Part shown: positions 1 through 11,000 of the stretch, piece after piece | Position numbering within the stretch: the first letter of the stretch is position 1 | Layout: the number at the start of each line of letters is the position of its first letter | From: Terana coerulea | Lineage: Eukaryota > Basidiomycota > Agaricomycetes > Polyporales > Phanerochaetaceae | Assembly (NCBI GenBank): GCA_024811115.1 | Contig: JAKOGH010000051.1 | Span: 1-64,000 of the forward strand | Direction of reading: 5' to 3' | Length of the DNA stretch: 64,000 nucleotides | Notes under the pieces: generated by a model | The model's database searches: none | What the model was told of the DNA's origin: nothing | The model's input: the letters and a program-made list of their open reading frames with translations, nothing else | Position numbers and translations under genes: made by a program

Positions 1-211
1 CGTCTCGGAAAATCCGTTACGAAAAGCGCACTAAGCACATCGACATTCGCTACCACTACATTCAGCGATGTCGTCGAAGCTGGCCACGTCGAAGTACTCT
101 TTGTACCTGTACGGCGTTGACAATCCCGCAGATATCTTTACCAAGAATCTGGGCAGGGTCAAGATCGAGAAGTTCCGACCAATGCTCGGACTTCGCATCG
201 CTGCTAACTAG
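1..211 (+). pseudogene. Ty1/copia RNase H C-terminus, frameshifted fragment
   Basis: The last ~70 codons of a copia-type Pol polyprotein are visible, but spread over three frames. One frame gives RTKHIDIRYHYIQ, a second gives VEAGHVEVLFVPV, and a third gives DNPADIFTKNLGR followed by KIEKFRPMLGL and a stop at 209-211. This is the typical RNase H tail of copia elements, where the KHIDIRYH and ADIFTK blocks are near-invariant. At least two indels separate the blocks, so this copy cannot encode a working polyprotein. It is followed directly by a polypurine tract and a 3' LTR. The rest of the element lies left of the window. Confidence 0.85.
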
Positions 212-246
212 CGCTGACTAAACCAGCGCAGGCAATACGCCGTGCT

Positions 247-259
247 AGGTTAGGAGGAG
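247..259 (+). other. Polypurine tract of copia element
   Basis: A purine-rich run (AGGTTAGGAGGAG, with two T) abuts the first base of the LTR. This is the place where plus-strand DNA synthesis is primed in LTR retrotransposons. Confidence 0.6.
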
Positions 260-472
260 TGTTGGAGTCAGATAGACGCCGTAGCGCTCTCACATCTTCT
301 CTATTGTTCTACCAGGTTCCACCCATGAATGCCTATCGTATAAATTAAATATATTTGTGTCTGTTTGTAGTACAGCCACCCAGTATTGTATATAAGGCAG
401 CCCCTCTGCCGTATACTCTAATAAGACTCTTACAACTCTCAACCCACTAACGTGTATAACAACCAACCTACA
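260..472 (+). repeat. 3' LTR of a Ty1/copia element
   Basis: The 213-bp segment begins TGTTGG and ends CA, as copia LTRs do, and starts immediately after a polypurine tract and the RNase H tail. A TATA-like TATATAAGG lies near 388-396, consistent with the U3/R boundary. The partner 5' LTR is outside the window, so the target-site duplication cannot be checked. Confidence 0.75.
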
Positions 473-1249
473 GGTGAGTAACCATCCTAGCTTCCTCTAG
501 GCCTCGGTAGGAGTGTACGCCGCTATATGCGCTGCACTTCTACACATTTTGCAGTGCTGTGCCGCCGGACGTGGAAATTGACTTCTCTCTCAGGGGTGAA
601 TACGCACGTCTGCTGCGAGACAAAGTCCTGGACAAAATAGCACTCAAATCGTCCTAAGCCGATAGAAGGTATCCAATGAAAGGCAGCCACATATTGCATG
701 TGCGTTCCGTACAATTATATCGCATACTGTGCGATGTTCTACACGTAGATCGATACCGTACACAAAATACAAATCCAAGGATACCGAGAAAAAACGGAGA
801 CAGGTGATGAGATTTAAATGTTGTAGGATGAATAGTGCTGCAAAACGAGTGGTTAACCAATAGCTCGTTGAGATGAGACGCTGCGAGCAGCAACGACATA
901 CATGTTCTGATCTTATAGACGGGGCTGGATGATGAGACTCAAATGTCGTAGGTTGAATAGTGCTACGAAACGAGATGATTAGCCGATAGCTCGTTGGGGT
1001 GAGGCGCTGCGACATACATATGCTGATCTCGTTCGTCAGAATACTGGGCGCATGATATTGGGGATGCCGAGGCGATACAATGAAGTGAGGGAGGCTGTGT
1101 AACCAGTGTAAGCACAAAGCACTCCGAGAAAGTAGAAACTCGCTCACTGCATGGACTGTGTTTGGGACCGCAGTCAAGCACTCTATAACTTGGAGTCCGG
1201 GGATGGAGCAGCACACATGGTGAATCGGACCTGAGGCCGGTTGCGAATA
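473..1249. other. Intergenic, no gene recognised
   Basis: Open frames here are short and overlap on both strands without recognisable domains. A near-repeat of about 60 bp containing GATGAGACTCAAATGTCGTA appears around 800-890 and again around 925-1015, so part of the spacer is an imperfect direct repeat. Confidence 0.4.
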
Positions 1250-2373
1250 TCAGCGTCGCAGGCAAAGGAGGTGAGAAAAGTAACATACACCATCGACAGC
1301 ATGTTGAACATGCCGAGCGAGAATGCGATGGAACTCAATCACGTCCTCCATCGCCCGCTTACGGCATTGAGGACAGTGGGACCACTCCGCGGCGTTCTTG
1401 CTCCCTGCGGCCGTCTTCATCAAGGCCTCGGGTGACGGATAGGCGCGGAGCTTCTCTGACAAGTCCCAAAGGTAGTCGACCCATGAGAGGCCCGCGCAGC
1501 GCTCTGTTCCATCAGCGACACAGACGATTTGGTGCTCCTTCCCGCCATGGAGAGGGTCGAAGAACACCCAGTCTCGACGCGGAAGCCAATCCACTATTAC
1601 ATTCCGCTCCGGGGATAATGTAAAGACAGCCTTGGCCGCAGCCTCACCACAGGATTTTCGATACTCCAGGAGCCAAAGGAGCTCACACACATCCATATGC
1701 GTGTCCTGCGCCGCCGGCTTGACCCACAAATAAGACGGGATGGGCTCCGACAAAGAGTGCTTCGCGGCCAACATCATTCCTTCGAGCCACGGCTGAGCGT
1801 GTCGACAGGCCTGGATGTAGAGGCCGAAGATGGTGCGGCGCATAACGCTCTCGTAGCGCATGTCATCCAGCACAGTGTTGCAAAGAATCCTGTACTTGAA
1901 TGCGGCGTGTAGGATGGAGGCGTACTGCATGTCCGAGTACTGCCCTTGTCCGTACGTGCATCTGAGCGCTCCGTCCGGCCCCTGGAGTCGATACGCCACA
2001 CGCAGGACAGCTTCTAACGTTCGGCTGTCCTCGTCCATCTTGATGACTTGAGCACCATTCATGATGCCCGAGGCGGCGTTACAAGGCCTAAGAGCGGCAG
2101 AACTTGAGAGACGGGGCTGGAGTATAGGGATGTAGCAGTTGATGTCTTGAGACCGGACACGGTGCTGGACGCTATCCGATGAGAGTAGCACAACGTCGGC
2201 GTCGGCGAGGTCAAATGGCGTGGACGCTATCTTCGGATGTGGCTGCTGGAATTTTCGTAAGGCAGGCGGAGGACGTCTGGGATCGGTTGAAGAGGGCTAT
2301 CCCCGTCTGACCGGGAACGCTTGGGGCGGGAATCTTGAACGGTCGGCAACTTCGCGGTGGACATGGTGGACAT
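1250..2373 (-). CDS. BTB/POZ-domain protein
   Basis: A 313-codon open stretch ends at 1250. Extending it upstream in frame gives TPFDLADADVVLLSSD and then HRVRSQDINCYIPILQP, which matches the first strands of fungal BTB/POZ domains (FD..DADV.L.SSD...F.VH). The rest is the usual basidiomycete BTB C-terminal part: a helical region, then a CPQCR motif near the end. BTB proteins of this type act as dimerising adaptors, in some cases for Cul3 ligases; no function is known for this family. A Met-rich start with a basic PKRSRSDGD segment lies upstream (Met codon at 2373) in another frame. The join near 2235-2290 therefore needs either an intron or a 1-nt indel. The C-terminal part is secure; the exact start is not. 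Confidence 0.7.
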
Positions 2374-2839
2374 GTTGTAGATGCTTGAATAGATACGTCA
2401 GTAAAGCGTGCGGATAAGCACGGAAATAGCTTCAACGACATACGCAAGGGGCTCAATGAACGAGGTATCGTCGGTGAGAGGCAACGGAAAGGGATCGCAA
2501 GACGAACGAGACGGTGAGACGGTGGTGGGTTGGAAGAAGGGGACGGATGTCGTAGGACTTCCTCGATGCCCAGAGGAGCGGGGATTCAAAAACGAACGTT
2601 GGCTTCGGAGTGGATGACGTCTGTCCGTGTCAAGCTCGGGCAGGGCTTGCGTCCCATTGCGGCGAGATGTTTGGGTCTGTGTCGACCACCAACTTGACAC
2701 AGCAGAATCATATTTATTCCTGTCTTCAAGCCCCGCCAGACGGATGGAACAACGAGTGGGATTCTTGTTTGTCGAGGGAGCGAGCCTGGGCAGCTGCCAG
2801 AAGTAGAAGGTGAGCTAGATCGGGACGAGTGACCGCCAC
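2374..2839. other. Spacer, no gene recognised
   Basis: Short overlapping frames only. No domain, RNA gene or repeat is recognised between the BTB gene start and the palindrome-headed repeat. Confidence 0.4.
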
Positions 2840-2868
2840 CACGCGACAGGAAAAGCGTGACGCGCGTT

Positions 2869-2885
2869 GTTTATTCAAAATAAAC
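2869..2885. promoter_or_regulatory. 17-bp palindrome at head of repeat (GTTTATTC/GAATAAAC type)
   Basis: GTTTATTCAAAATAAAC sits at the head of the repeat, about 40 bp before a TATA-like box. Related 17-mers occur at 25574-25590, 28360-28376, 43462-43478 and 47640-47656, always at the same place in the repeat and flanked by CGCG-rich sequence. Confidence 0.65.
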
Positions 2886-3039
2886 ATGCGGCTGACGCGC
2901 GTGACCCCGCCCGTCCTCCAGCGTATAAGTACCACGACATTCCCCACATATCTCCTCACCACCTCTCCCTCTTTCACCTCACTCCCAGCCTTCGAGGGGC
3001 CGAGGGTGTTGTACTCCGCACTCAACCACTCCTTCCTCC

Positions 3040-3620
3040 GTTCTTCCTTCTCTATTCACCTCGCTCCTCCAGCGACCCCTGGTAGCGAGCCTCCGTCAGC
3101 CTTCTCGAGTTCGTCGCGGATCCAGCCATTTTGCTTTGGACACGACTGTTCTCCATTCACCTCGCTCATCCAGCTGTCCCCATCTCAGCGGATCCAGCCA
3201 TTTGGCGTACCTGGACGTGACCTCCCTCCATCCACCTCGCTCATCCAGTTATCCCTGGTAGCGAGCATCCGTCAACCTCTCCACTTCGTCGCTGATCCAG
3301 CCATTCTGGCGTACCTGGAAGCGACTGTCCTCCTTCCTTTCTCTTTCCTGTTCTCTTCTGCCGCCATCCACCTCGCTCATCCAGCTGTCCCTGGTAGCGA
3401 GCATCCGTCAGTCATCTCACTCGTCGCTGATCCAGCCATTCAGGCGTACCTGGAAGCGACTGTCCTCCTTTCCCTGCTCTTTCCTTCGTTCTTCCTTCTC
3501 TATTCACCTCGCTCCTCCAGCGACCCCTGGTAGCGAGCATCCGTCAGCCCTCACTTCGTCGCTGATCCAGCCATTCAGGCGTACCTGGAAGCGAACGTCC
3601 TCCTTCTCCTCTTCCTCTCC
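3040..3620 (+). repeat. Minisatellite inside R1a
   Basis: Four to five imperfect units of roughly 105-175 bp are present. Each contains GGTAGCGAGCATCCGTCA, then GATCCAGCCATT, then GCGTACCTGGAAGCGA. The block GGTAGCGAGC recurs near 3081, 3257, 3393 and 3529. CCAGCCATT recurs near 3124, 3194, 3298, 3436 and 3568. Confidence 0.75.
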
Positions 3621-3875
3621 TCTTTCTCCTTGTATGCCGTAGAGATTCAGTCATGTTGGCTGGGGCGATGTATTCTCGGCGGAGGGCGACTTCGGTCGTC
3701 CTGGCACGGACCTTTACGTGGTCGCTGGGATAAGTACCCCTCGAGGCTTCGAGCCCGAGGGCGAAACCAACACGTGCCTAATGCTTCATTCTCACAGCCA
3801 TGTAAACTATACATTGCCTTTATAATATATTTGCTTAACTTACTATCATCTTCATCAGTGCGATTCTGAGAGAAC

Positions 3876-6800
3876 TTCGCATGCGGGAAAAGGATTGAGT
3901 TTGAGTTGGATGAATCCACGGTGCGTCTACCTGGATAATAATTTACTTGAGTATGTTGAGCGGATTTCCACCAAACACGTCACATACTTTATGATAGTCG
4001 AGCCACATAACTGGCCCCCACGTAGGTGCTCCTTCAAGAATAATACATCCTATTCGAAAAACGTGAGGTCTTCAATGGGCATTTGGATCCTATTGATATG
4101 CTCGGCGGAAGGATGGCGTGCTAAGCAGAAGAGTTGTTCCGCGTTCGGCCAACTGGTCGTCTTCATGAAGTTCAACGTGCGGAAATTTGCCCCGAAGAGC
4201 CTTGAGCCATATCAAGTCTGAAAATAATCATCAAGTATAAGTTACACGCATATATGCAGACAAAACGGCGCCCACTGTTCGTAGTGTCGTGGATTAGGAT
4301 GCGCAGCGGGTTTCAGCGTCAACGATGAGATGATTTCGGCAAGCTGGAATTGCTAAGCATAAACAGAAGCTTGCTGTTGTAAGTGTGGGCAAGAAATATA
4401 GCGAGCTAAAAGAGCCTACAGATAAAACGCACATATCAGTGACGAAGATTTACCTCTTGTACGGCAGAGACGACACTCACATGAAAGTTGAATGGAAAGC
4501 AGGCGTCGTCGCTTCAATATCAATGCCCTGATTGCATCGAGAGACCTTTATCGTGGGTGCAGACGTATGATTGCCGGCTGCTATCGGTATGAGGGTCTAA
4601 AGCGAGACCATGGTAGACTGCGTGGCAAGAGGCAGCCCCAGATGTTCGTATACGAGGAGACACTGGCGTTGTGAGGGCGATTCAGCCACTGGCGTTGTGA
4701 GGGCGATTCAGCCTGCAAGGCGCGAGCGAAGTTAGCGGTAATGAGTGATGACTAGTATTGTAATTGCGACATGAGACTCGGACGTAAGCGGCAAGGGACT
4801 CCAGCTCACCGGACTTCAGTGCTACTACTCGATCTCCTTGATACCTTTCAGCCCAAGCAGCTCGCATATTATTGCGTAATCGGCCTGTGCAGAATGAGGG
4901 TGTCACGGCTACGGCGAATGCGGTAATGGTCGACGGTCGAGGGAGTAGAACTCAAAAATTTGAGCTGCCTCAATGTGGGAACCGGTGCCGTTGACGCTCA
5001 CAGCGGCAGATGCCGTGCGCCTACAGACGCAAGCGGCAGCCGTGACTGACCGCGACCTCGGACGTTCCTTGAAGCTTCCGACGCTGCAAGACAACTTCGC
5101 CAGGATCGGTTTGGCCGGGACTTCACTGTTCTTCCTTTATTCTCTTCATCTGCTCACTCCTTCGACTTTCGTGCCCCCTCCGCTTCGTTAACCTCGAGAA
5201 TATGTGGCGACCTAAATACGCAACGATACGAAGGGTTACGTCAACCGGGCACTTGGCTATCGGCGGACCTATACACACCACCGGACGCACAACATCCCGC
5301 AGCGCGACGGGTATCTCACTTCCAAGCGTTCTTGGAAGAACTTGTCACGCATGTACAAGTGCAATATACAGGTGGTGGTAGTTCTCGCAGGTGCGTCGTG
5401 CCTGTCTTTCTCGTCTGCATGCACACTCAACTTTGCGTTGTCATATTTAGCCAACGAATGCACAACCAAATTCCAGCCATGCCGTTGAACGCTATGCTTC
5501 ATCGCTGCATCGGAGTCGAAAACCAGAGCTTGAGGTACATCTCTATGTCTAAATCAGTTACAGTGTCTACAGATACATCTTAGCAGGCATATCAGTGAAA
5601 TTAGCTCACCATTCCGTCTGAAGAGCATATGGAGCACACGTAGTCACATTTGTGATTTTTATAGTTTGTAATCTTCCTGCTCATTGGACTGTATGCTGAC
5701 GAAGAGCGACTTGCCAGTGTTAGATCTGCTGCGGCTAATCTTGAACAAGCTCTTGTTCGTTCCTAGCTGTTCACACCCCGTGCCGCAGCGCAGAAGGCTC
5801 AAAGGTCTCGTTCCATAACAGCATGACGTGAGGACTCGGAGAAATAAGATGGCCAGCGATGCATTCTGCTGAAATTGGGAGCTGTTTAGAGGGTGTGTGA
5901 CTGCAGTTTTGAGTGTATTCGTTACATGGCTGATATAACGTCCAGCTCGAAGCGACTGCCACATCCCGCCATCCTATTACCGGACCGCGACACTCGACGG
6001 GACCCTTTGTGCTCTCAGATTTGACTAAGGCGGTTAGGAGGCTAAGGAGGACAGGCAGCACGGGCTCGATACCGCTCAGGCATGGGTCCGACTATCATAA
6101 TCTCGACGACGCTCATTGCGTCTCTCAGGTTGGCAGCTCCATTGCGTTGCTGGCGCATACAGCTTATGCCCTTTGCTTCCTACAGTATACCTTGTATATT
6201 CTTCGATGCTGCGGCACAATCTCAATCTGAAGACGAGTTGCCCTGAAGGATATTGCCGAAGCCGAAAGCTCACAAGCCATAATGATTCTACAGCCGCAGC
6301 GACTGTCCTGATCTGATTGGCACCAAGGCCTGCTAAGTTCGCTTCGCACGACCCGTATGTTTTACAGCTTTTTGTCACAGATGTCCGGCCTGTTGATGTG
6401 CCTGAAGTAGACTGTTCCTGACTACATCTTGCCCTAGGCCAATTTCCGACAATGATGAGCGTGGTACAAGCCCGAAAACACCTGCGCCTGCCTCTTCGAG
6501 TCTCCGAGTCTTCGAGAACAACTGGTGCAAAGACCATTTTTGTCCGTTTTTCCCTGATTAATATTCCTAGGGTCGCACCTTCTCAGCTCCCTTACGCCGC
6601 TATTTGTTAACGGAGCCTAATCCGAACCTCATAAATTCTCCCGATGATGCCCAAAGCCGGGTCACAGCATACATGGTCAGTTGTCGCACGGACCTCTAAC
6701 AAAGCTTTGGATTTGACGTCTGCGGTGATGCTAGTTTGTATGGATTGATGGGAACCTGTGAGATCATCATATTTCCGTACCTCCGCGCTGTCGGAGCGCA

Positions 6801-7265
6801 CGACCGGGGACAGTGATGATTTCCTCGCCGGAGCGGCTCTAGCGTCTCTTCATCTATGTCCGAAAGAGACTATCGTAAGAACTCTAACGGTGAGTTTCCG
6901 ACTCCTCTATTTCATGATTGTCTTAGATGACAATCCTGACAGATGCATTCTTATACCAGCCTTCGCTGGCGTTCTGTCGATTATCGTCCATTGCCTGGGT
7001 CAAGCGGCTCACTGCATGCCCCTCATTTCATCAGCTGCGCCTTCATTTTTGCGCGTAGCGGATTAAGTACACAGGCACGACCGCCGCCATCACGGGCCAT
7101 TACACCTCGGTTAGCGAGCATGTGGCTTGATGTCCTCTGCATCTCCCGCCCGAATGCTAAAATGGACTGTTCTCAGCGGTAATGCCGTCCGCCATAGAAG
7201 TATAAGTACGTGGCAATCCGTTTACTTCCACCGCAGCTCAAATCCCCCATACTCACGTTTGTACC
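3876..7265. other. Long gene-poor stretch
   Basis: About 3.4 kb with only short, mutually overlapping frames on both strands and no recognisable domain, tRNA or repeat family. The one clear structure is a perfect 26-bp tandem duplication at 4662-4713. Hidden multi-exon genes with very short exons cannot be excluded by eye. Confidence 0.4.
4662..4713 (+). repeat. Perfect 26-bp tandem duplication
   Basis: Two adjacent identical copies of a 26-bp unit beginning ACTGGCGTTGTGAGGGCGAT occupy 4662-4687 and 4688-4713. Confidence 0.9.
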
Positions 7266-8189
7266 ATGACTACCAGATTCCTCTTCTCTTTCGTCGCGGC
7301 GGCTTTCATGCTGGCTGGCGTCCGAGCTGAATCGCACACCGTCAACTTTGTTAACAAGTGAGCCCCCGTCGTGCACCCTAGACACATCTCATGAACACGT
7401 TCTTACATTCAGCTGCGGTGACGGAACGGTATGATATTATCTGTATTGGAAGCCAACAACACCAATTCTTATACTGTATATGCAGCCCACCTTGGTTTCC
7501 GGCGGACGTACGCTGTCCACTAGTGGTACATTCACTACCAATGCACCTCTAGTCCACGCGATTGGGTAAGCGCAGTCTTCGCTATCTTGATCTAAGACTT
7601 ACCGATACATCCACAGTTTCTTGCAGACCGGTACGAGAAATCTTTTCCTGAATGTCCTTTGCATTCTGCTCATCTTTGGGGTGATGCGATACTTTTTAGG
7701 CCAGTGCGGAAGTGGAGGTGAAGGATGTACGGTCGTCGAGGCGACCTTGCAGAACCCCAACAACAAGGCAAACATCACGTTTTTTCGCCGTAGGTATTTT
7801 GTCACTGCCTGTTATCTGCATGCTTGACTCACACATTACCCAGCTTCGCCTTTACGACGTCCACACGCTTCGAGTACGTATATCGGCTAAAAGCCTCCTC
7901 CTCGTTGGTTGACGTTTATACCACCCAGGCTCTCTGGTGGCGCTTGCGACGGTGAAGGGTACGGTTGTATGTATTGTTTGCTTTCATACCCACTATCGCA
8001 CTCTTACCTCATCCGAACAATTCCACAGGTACCGGACCGAACTGTTTCATTCCACTTCCAGGCATTCATATCGTAAATCCAAATGTGCAGTGCAACGCTG
8101 ACAACGTACGCTCGTCCGATGCTCATAGGCCATGTGAATGCGCTGACAAGTAGTTCCAGGTGGACCTCACGATCACATTCTGCATCTGA
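7266..8189 (+). CDS. Secreted 'glycopeptide'-type small protein, copy 1
   Basis: This is a basidiomycete 'glycopeptide' family protein: small, secreted, cysteine-containing and of unknown function. The start Met is followed by a hydrophobic signal peptide (FLFSFVAAAFMLAGVRA) and then the family motif SHTVNFVN..CGDGTP. Nine exons can be spliced with GT-AG borders: 7266-7357, 7413-7428 (16 nt), 7486-7565, 7617-7630 (14 nt), 7700-7793, 7844-7873, 7929-7966, 8029-8105 and 8160-8189. Later motifs are GGRTLSTSGTFTTNAPL, CGSGGEGCTVVEATLQNP, SGGACDGEG, VQCNADN and the end VDLTITFCI. The frame stays open across all joins, so the gene looks intact. Three paralogs with the same exon plan lie at 12.0-13.0, 15.1-16.0 and 52.8-53.7 kb. 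The short exons make it easy to miss in automatic annotation. Confidence 0.82.
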
Positions 8190-8492
8190 GGTGAAGGATG
8201 TCGTGCAGTCAGGGTGCAACAGCAGGTACTTGCGTTTGTTGTTAAGCTGTAATGTCAGTGCCGATATGGCATGTGTGTATGCTACATAGGCTGCACCAAT
8301 GAATCATGCAACGAAGCACCACTGCTTATGTCGTGATCGGTGAGATACATCAACAGGGACGTCAAGCACGACGACGGCAAGTGTAAGATCAATATTCCGT
8401 GAAATTCCCCTGTGTCCCCCAAAGCCCTAAAGTACATGTGACATCTAAGTAATGCCGAGACAAAAATGTAATGAAGGTCACACGAATATTGC
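8190..8492. other. Convergent 3' spacer, nothing recognised
   Basis: About 300 bp between the 3' ends of the glycopeptide gene and the Gly/Ser-rich gene. No repeat or RNA gene was seen. Sequence similarity with the other arm of the inverted repeat stops at the stop codon of the Gly/Ser gene. Confidence 0.4.
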
Positions 8493-9194
8493 TCATGCAC
8501 GACCACCCAGACCTCCAGATGCGCTACCCGACACCGTGATACCTCCGCTACCACCCGCGCTGCCCCCAGGTTCACAATCCCGTACCCCGTGTTCGTCACC
8601 GAGCCGCCATTCGCGTTCCCGGTGCTCCCCGTCTTCGCGTTCCCACCACTGCCACCGCTCCCGCCGAACAGTCCAGCGTTGGCGCCGTCACCGCCAGACG
8701 CGCTTCCACTGAGAGTGAGCCCGCCGCTCCCGCCCTTGCTCGCCGTGCCAAGCCCGACGTTGAAGATGCCAGAGCCCGAGTTGGTGACCGAGCCCCCATT
8801 GGCACTTCCCGAGTTGCCGGTGCTCGCGCTGCCTCCGCTCCCTCCGGTGCCGACCCCGAATAAGCTTCCGTAGCCACCGTCTCCTCCAGATGCGCTGCCC
8901 GTTCCCGAGGCGCCGCCGCTGCCTCCCTTAGCTGTAACAAAGAACATTAGTAAAAAGCACATAAATAGCGCACAGAAAATGATACTTACAAGCACCGACG
9001 TTGACGATGGTTCCCAAGCCCCAGCCGTTGTTGGTTACGGAGCCACCATTGACGCTGCCCGAGCTGCCGGTGGATGCGCTGCCGCCGGTACCGCCGCTCC
9101 CAGACGTAAAGATGGAGAGAGAGCTGACCGGAGCAGCAAAGACCGAGCTGGCGGCAGCGGAGAGGAGAATGAAGGCGACGAATGAGGGGCGCAT
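8493..9194 (-). CDS. Secreted Gly/Ser-rich repeat protein, copy A (late frameshift)
   Basis: The start at 9194 gives MRPSFVAFILLSAAASSVFA, a clear signal peptide. The mature chain is built almost wholly of Gly, Ser, Ala, Thr and Asn. Three to four imperfect repeats carry blocks such as GSASTGSSGSVNGGSVTNN, NGGSVTNSGSGIFNVGLG and ANGGSVTNTGYGIVNLG. One intron of about 55 nt interrupts the frame after GTIVNVGA, with donor GTAAGT. Such low-complexity secreted proteins often act at the cell wall or matrix; that role is inferred. In copy B the sequence after NLG has six G (11627-11632). Here it has five (8563-8567 on the plus strand), which shifts the frame and replaces the short shared C-terminus (ending near 8493) with an unrelated tail to about 8282. 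The loss is either a real mutation or a homopolymer read error. Confidence 0.72.
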
Positions 9195-9300
9195 GATCAC
9201 CAAAGTGTGAGGCGGAGTAGAGGATGAAGATCTGGTGGTTGCGGAAAGCGAAGACTCGGAAGTGAGACTGGCTTGGGGTAGAGTTGAGAGAGGTGCTCAG

Positions 9301-9310
9301 TATAAATATC
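9301..9310 (-). promoter_or_regulatory. TATA box of Gly/Ser-rich gene A
   Basis: On the minus strand GATATTTATA lies about 110 bp upstream of the ATG at 9194. The same TATTTATA followed by CNGAGCACCTCTCTCAA is found upstream of copy B at 10876-10883, so the promoter was duplicated with the gene. Confidence 0.6.
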
Positions 9311-9690
9311 GTTCAGGAGCCCATAGCACTCTCCGACTTGGTTTGCTGCCGGCGCAGGCGATGGCCTGATCTCCTATCTGTTCAGGAGCAGGGGTTTGGC
9401 CATACCTGCAGAGACGGACAATATTGTTCCTGAGAGGCTGCGAGGAAGTCCATAAACAAAAACACGCACCTGAAATCCCCGAGGAGTTCTTTGTGGCGTT
9501 TCCGATCCCCGATCGCCATAGGTGCCTAATCTAGTGTATCCGCAATCCATTCGAGTCCTGGTTGTGTATCCAATCACGCTCCTGCCGGAGGCGACAGGTC
9601 CACTCCTATTCTGCATTCCTATTCTGCGCCCCTGTTCTTCTCGATCGATCAAAAATTGATAGCTGTGACTGTAAGAGCCACTGAGACCTG

Positions 9691-10506
9691 GCGAGATCAG
9701 GACCCAGGCACTGAACCACAGGAAAGTCTCGGGCGAGTTCAGCTTCCTTCTAGGGAGACGAAGGCCGGGCTTATTTCCACAATATCTCAATATTTGACAA
9801 CAGATACTCACCGACGCAAGCACTAGTGTCTCTAACCACGCTATAGCAGCGACGGAGAACCCTCGAGAGTACCGTCTTCACGAGATTATCAGAGCATTAC
9901 GCAAATGAACGCTGAGCAAAAAAATGTGTCAGTGTGTTATATATCTTTGTACAATAAACAAGAAAAGCAGCGAAGTAGAAAACAAAACTCACTACCTCTG
10001 TGATTGCTGGTGACTAAATGACGGTCAATATGCGCCGCTTCGCCCCAGCGTACTTCACGCAGAGGGTACGCAGTAGATGAGATGAAGCAGATAAAACGCG
10101 CGTAGCGTTGATATGTTCATGGTCATAGACATGGTAAAGTCCAATCCAAACGTTGCCAGCGAGAAAGAAAGCGGTGCTGGGGCGCCGGTGATGGTGTAAG
10201 CGCCTCACTGTTTGGCCTTGTTATATTTGAAAGCCTTTGCCAAACACGAGCAAGCAGTAGCCCCGCGGCCGGCGGCCCAGCACTATTGAACGGCCATGTC
10301 AAAATTCGCTCTGAACTGGCCTCCTGATTTAACAGCGCTCTCAACTGACACGCCTGGGTAAGCTCTGAGGTAAGGAGGTAGGGCTGCAGTCTGAGATCCC
10401 ACACACTGTCCGTCTAAAACAACATTTGGAGCCAGGTTACAGTCCACCGTCCACGGGCAACCTCCCCTGAATGGAATTGTGAGGTGGAATTGGTTCTATG
10501 TCGACG
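9691..10506. other. Spacer between inverted arms
   Basis: No gene is recognised. It is AT-richer around 9900-9990 (ATATATCTTTGTACAATAAAC). Short overlapping frames only. Confidence 0.4.
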
Positions 10507-10875
10507 TTATTGACTCAAAAAAACTTGTTGCAGGGTCCTAATCTGTTGTTCTGCCAGTGCCTGTCGTCGCCGATGGACTCCGCCAATGCGAAATTCACAG
10601 CGGAGGCCTGGTCGAGTCGACAACCTGGACTCGAACGGACTGCGGGTAGGCTGGATTAGGCACCCGTGGCGATCAAGGATCTGAAACGCCACAAAGAACT
10701 CCTCGGGGCTTTCAGGTACGTGCGTCTGTATATGGGTTCCCTCGCACCCTCTCAGGAACGCTATTGTGTCTCTGCAGGAATGGACAGACCCCTGCTCCTG
10801 AACAGATAGGAGCGCAGGTCGCCGCATCCACCAGTCAGTACCACAAGTTCAAGTACACTGTGGGTTCCTGAAAGG

Positions 10876-10883
10876 TATTTATA
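10876..10883 (+). promoter_or_regulatory. TATA box of Gly/Ser-rich gene B
   Basis: TATTTATA lies about 120 bp upstream of the ATG at 11001. It matches the promoter of copy A, including the downstream CTCTCTCAATTCTACCCCAA. Confidence 0.6.
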
Positions 10884-11000
10884 CCGAGCACCTCTCTCAA
10901 TTCTACCCCAAGCCAGTCTCACCTCCGAGTCTTCGCTTTCCACAGCCACTACATCTTCACCTTCTCAGAACATCTCCACCCGCCTTGCACTCCAATCATA

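Larger units (their letters stand above)
2840..3875 (+). repeat. Palindrome-headed dispersed repeat, copy 1 (R1a)
   Basis: The unit starts with a GC-rich GCGTGACGCGCG stretch and the 17-bp near-palindrome GTTTATTCAAAATAAAC (2869-2885). A TATA-like CGTATAAGTACC follows about 40 bp on. The body is a minisatellite (about 3040-3620). The 3' module includes GATAAGTACC and GCGAAACCAACACGTGCCTA (to about 3786), then an AT-rich tail ending near GTGCGATTCTGAG. A second copy lies inverted at about 27330-28410 with the same order of parts. Shorter relatives lie at 24.9-26.2, 43.5-44.1 and 47.0-48.3 kb. No convincing long protein is encoded. It may be a non-autonomous mobile element; its class is not recognised. 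Confidence 0.7.
8493..9690 (-). repeat. Left arm of 1.2-kb inverted repeat carrying Gly/Ser-rich gene
   Basis: The reverse complement of this arm aligns with 10507-11703: coding region, intron, promoter, and about 350 bp further upstream, including the shared block GAGGAGTTCTTTGTGGCGTT. The arms are separated by about 0.8 kb, so the two genes are divergent. Confidence 0.8.

Noticed and set aside
3630..3919. Small open frames on both strands at the 3' end of R1a
   Set aside because: Not conserved as frames in the inverted copy R1b; part of the repeat tail.
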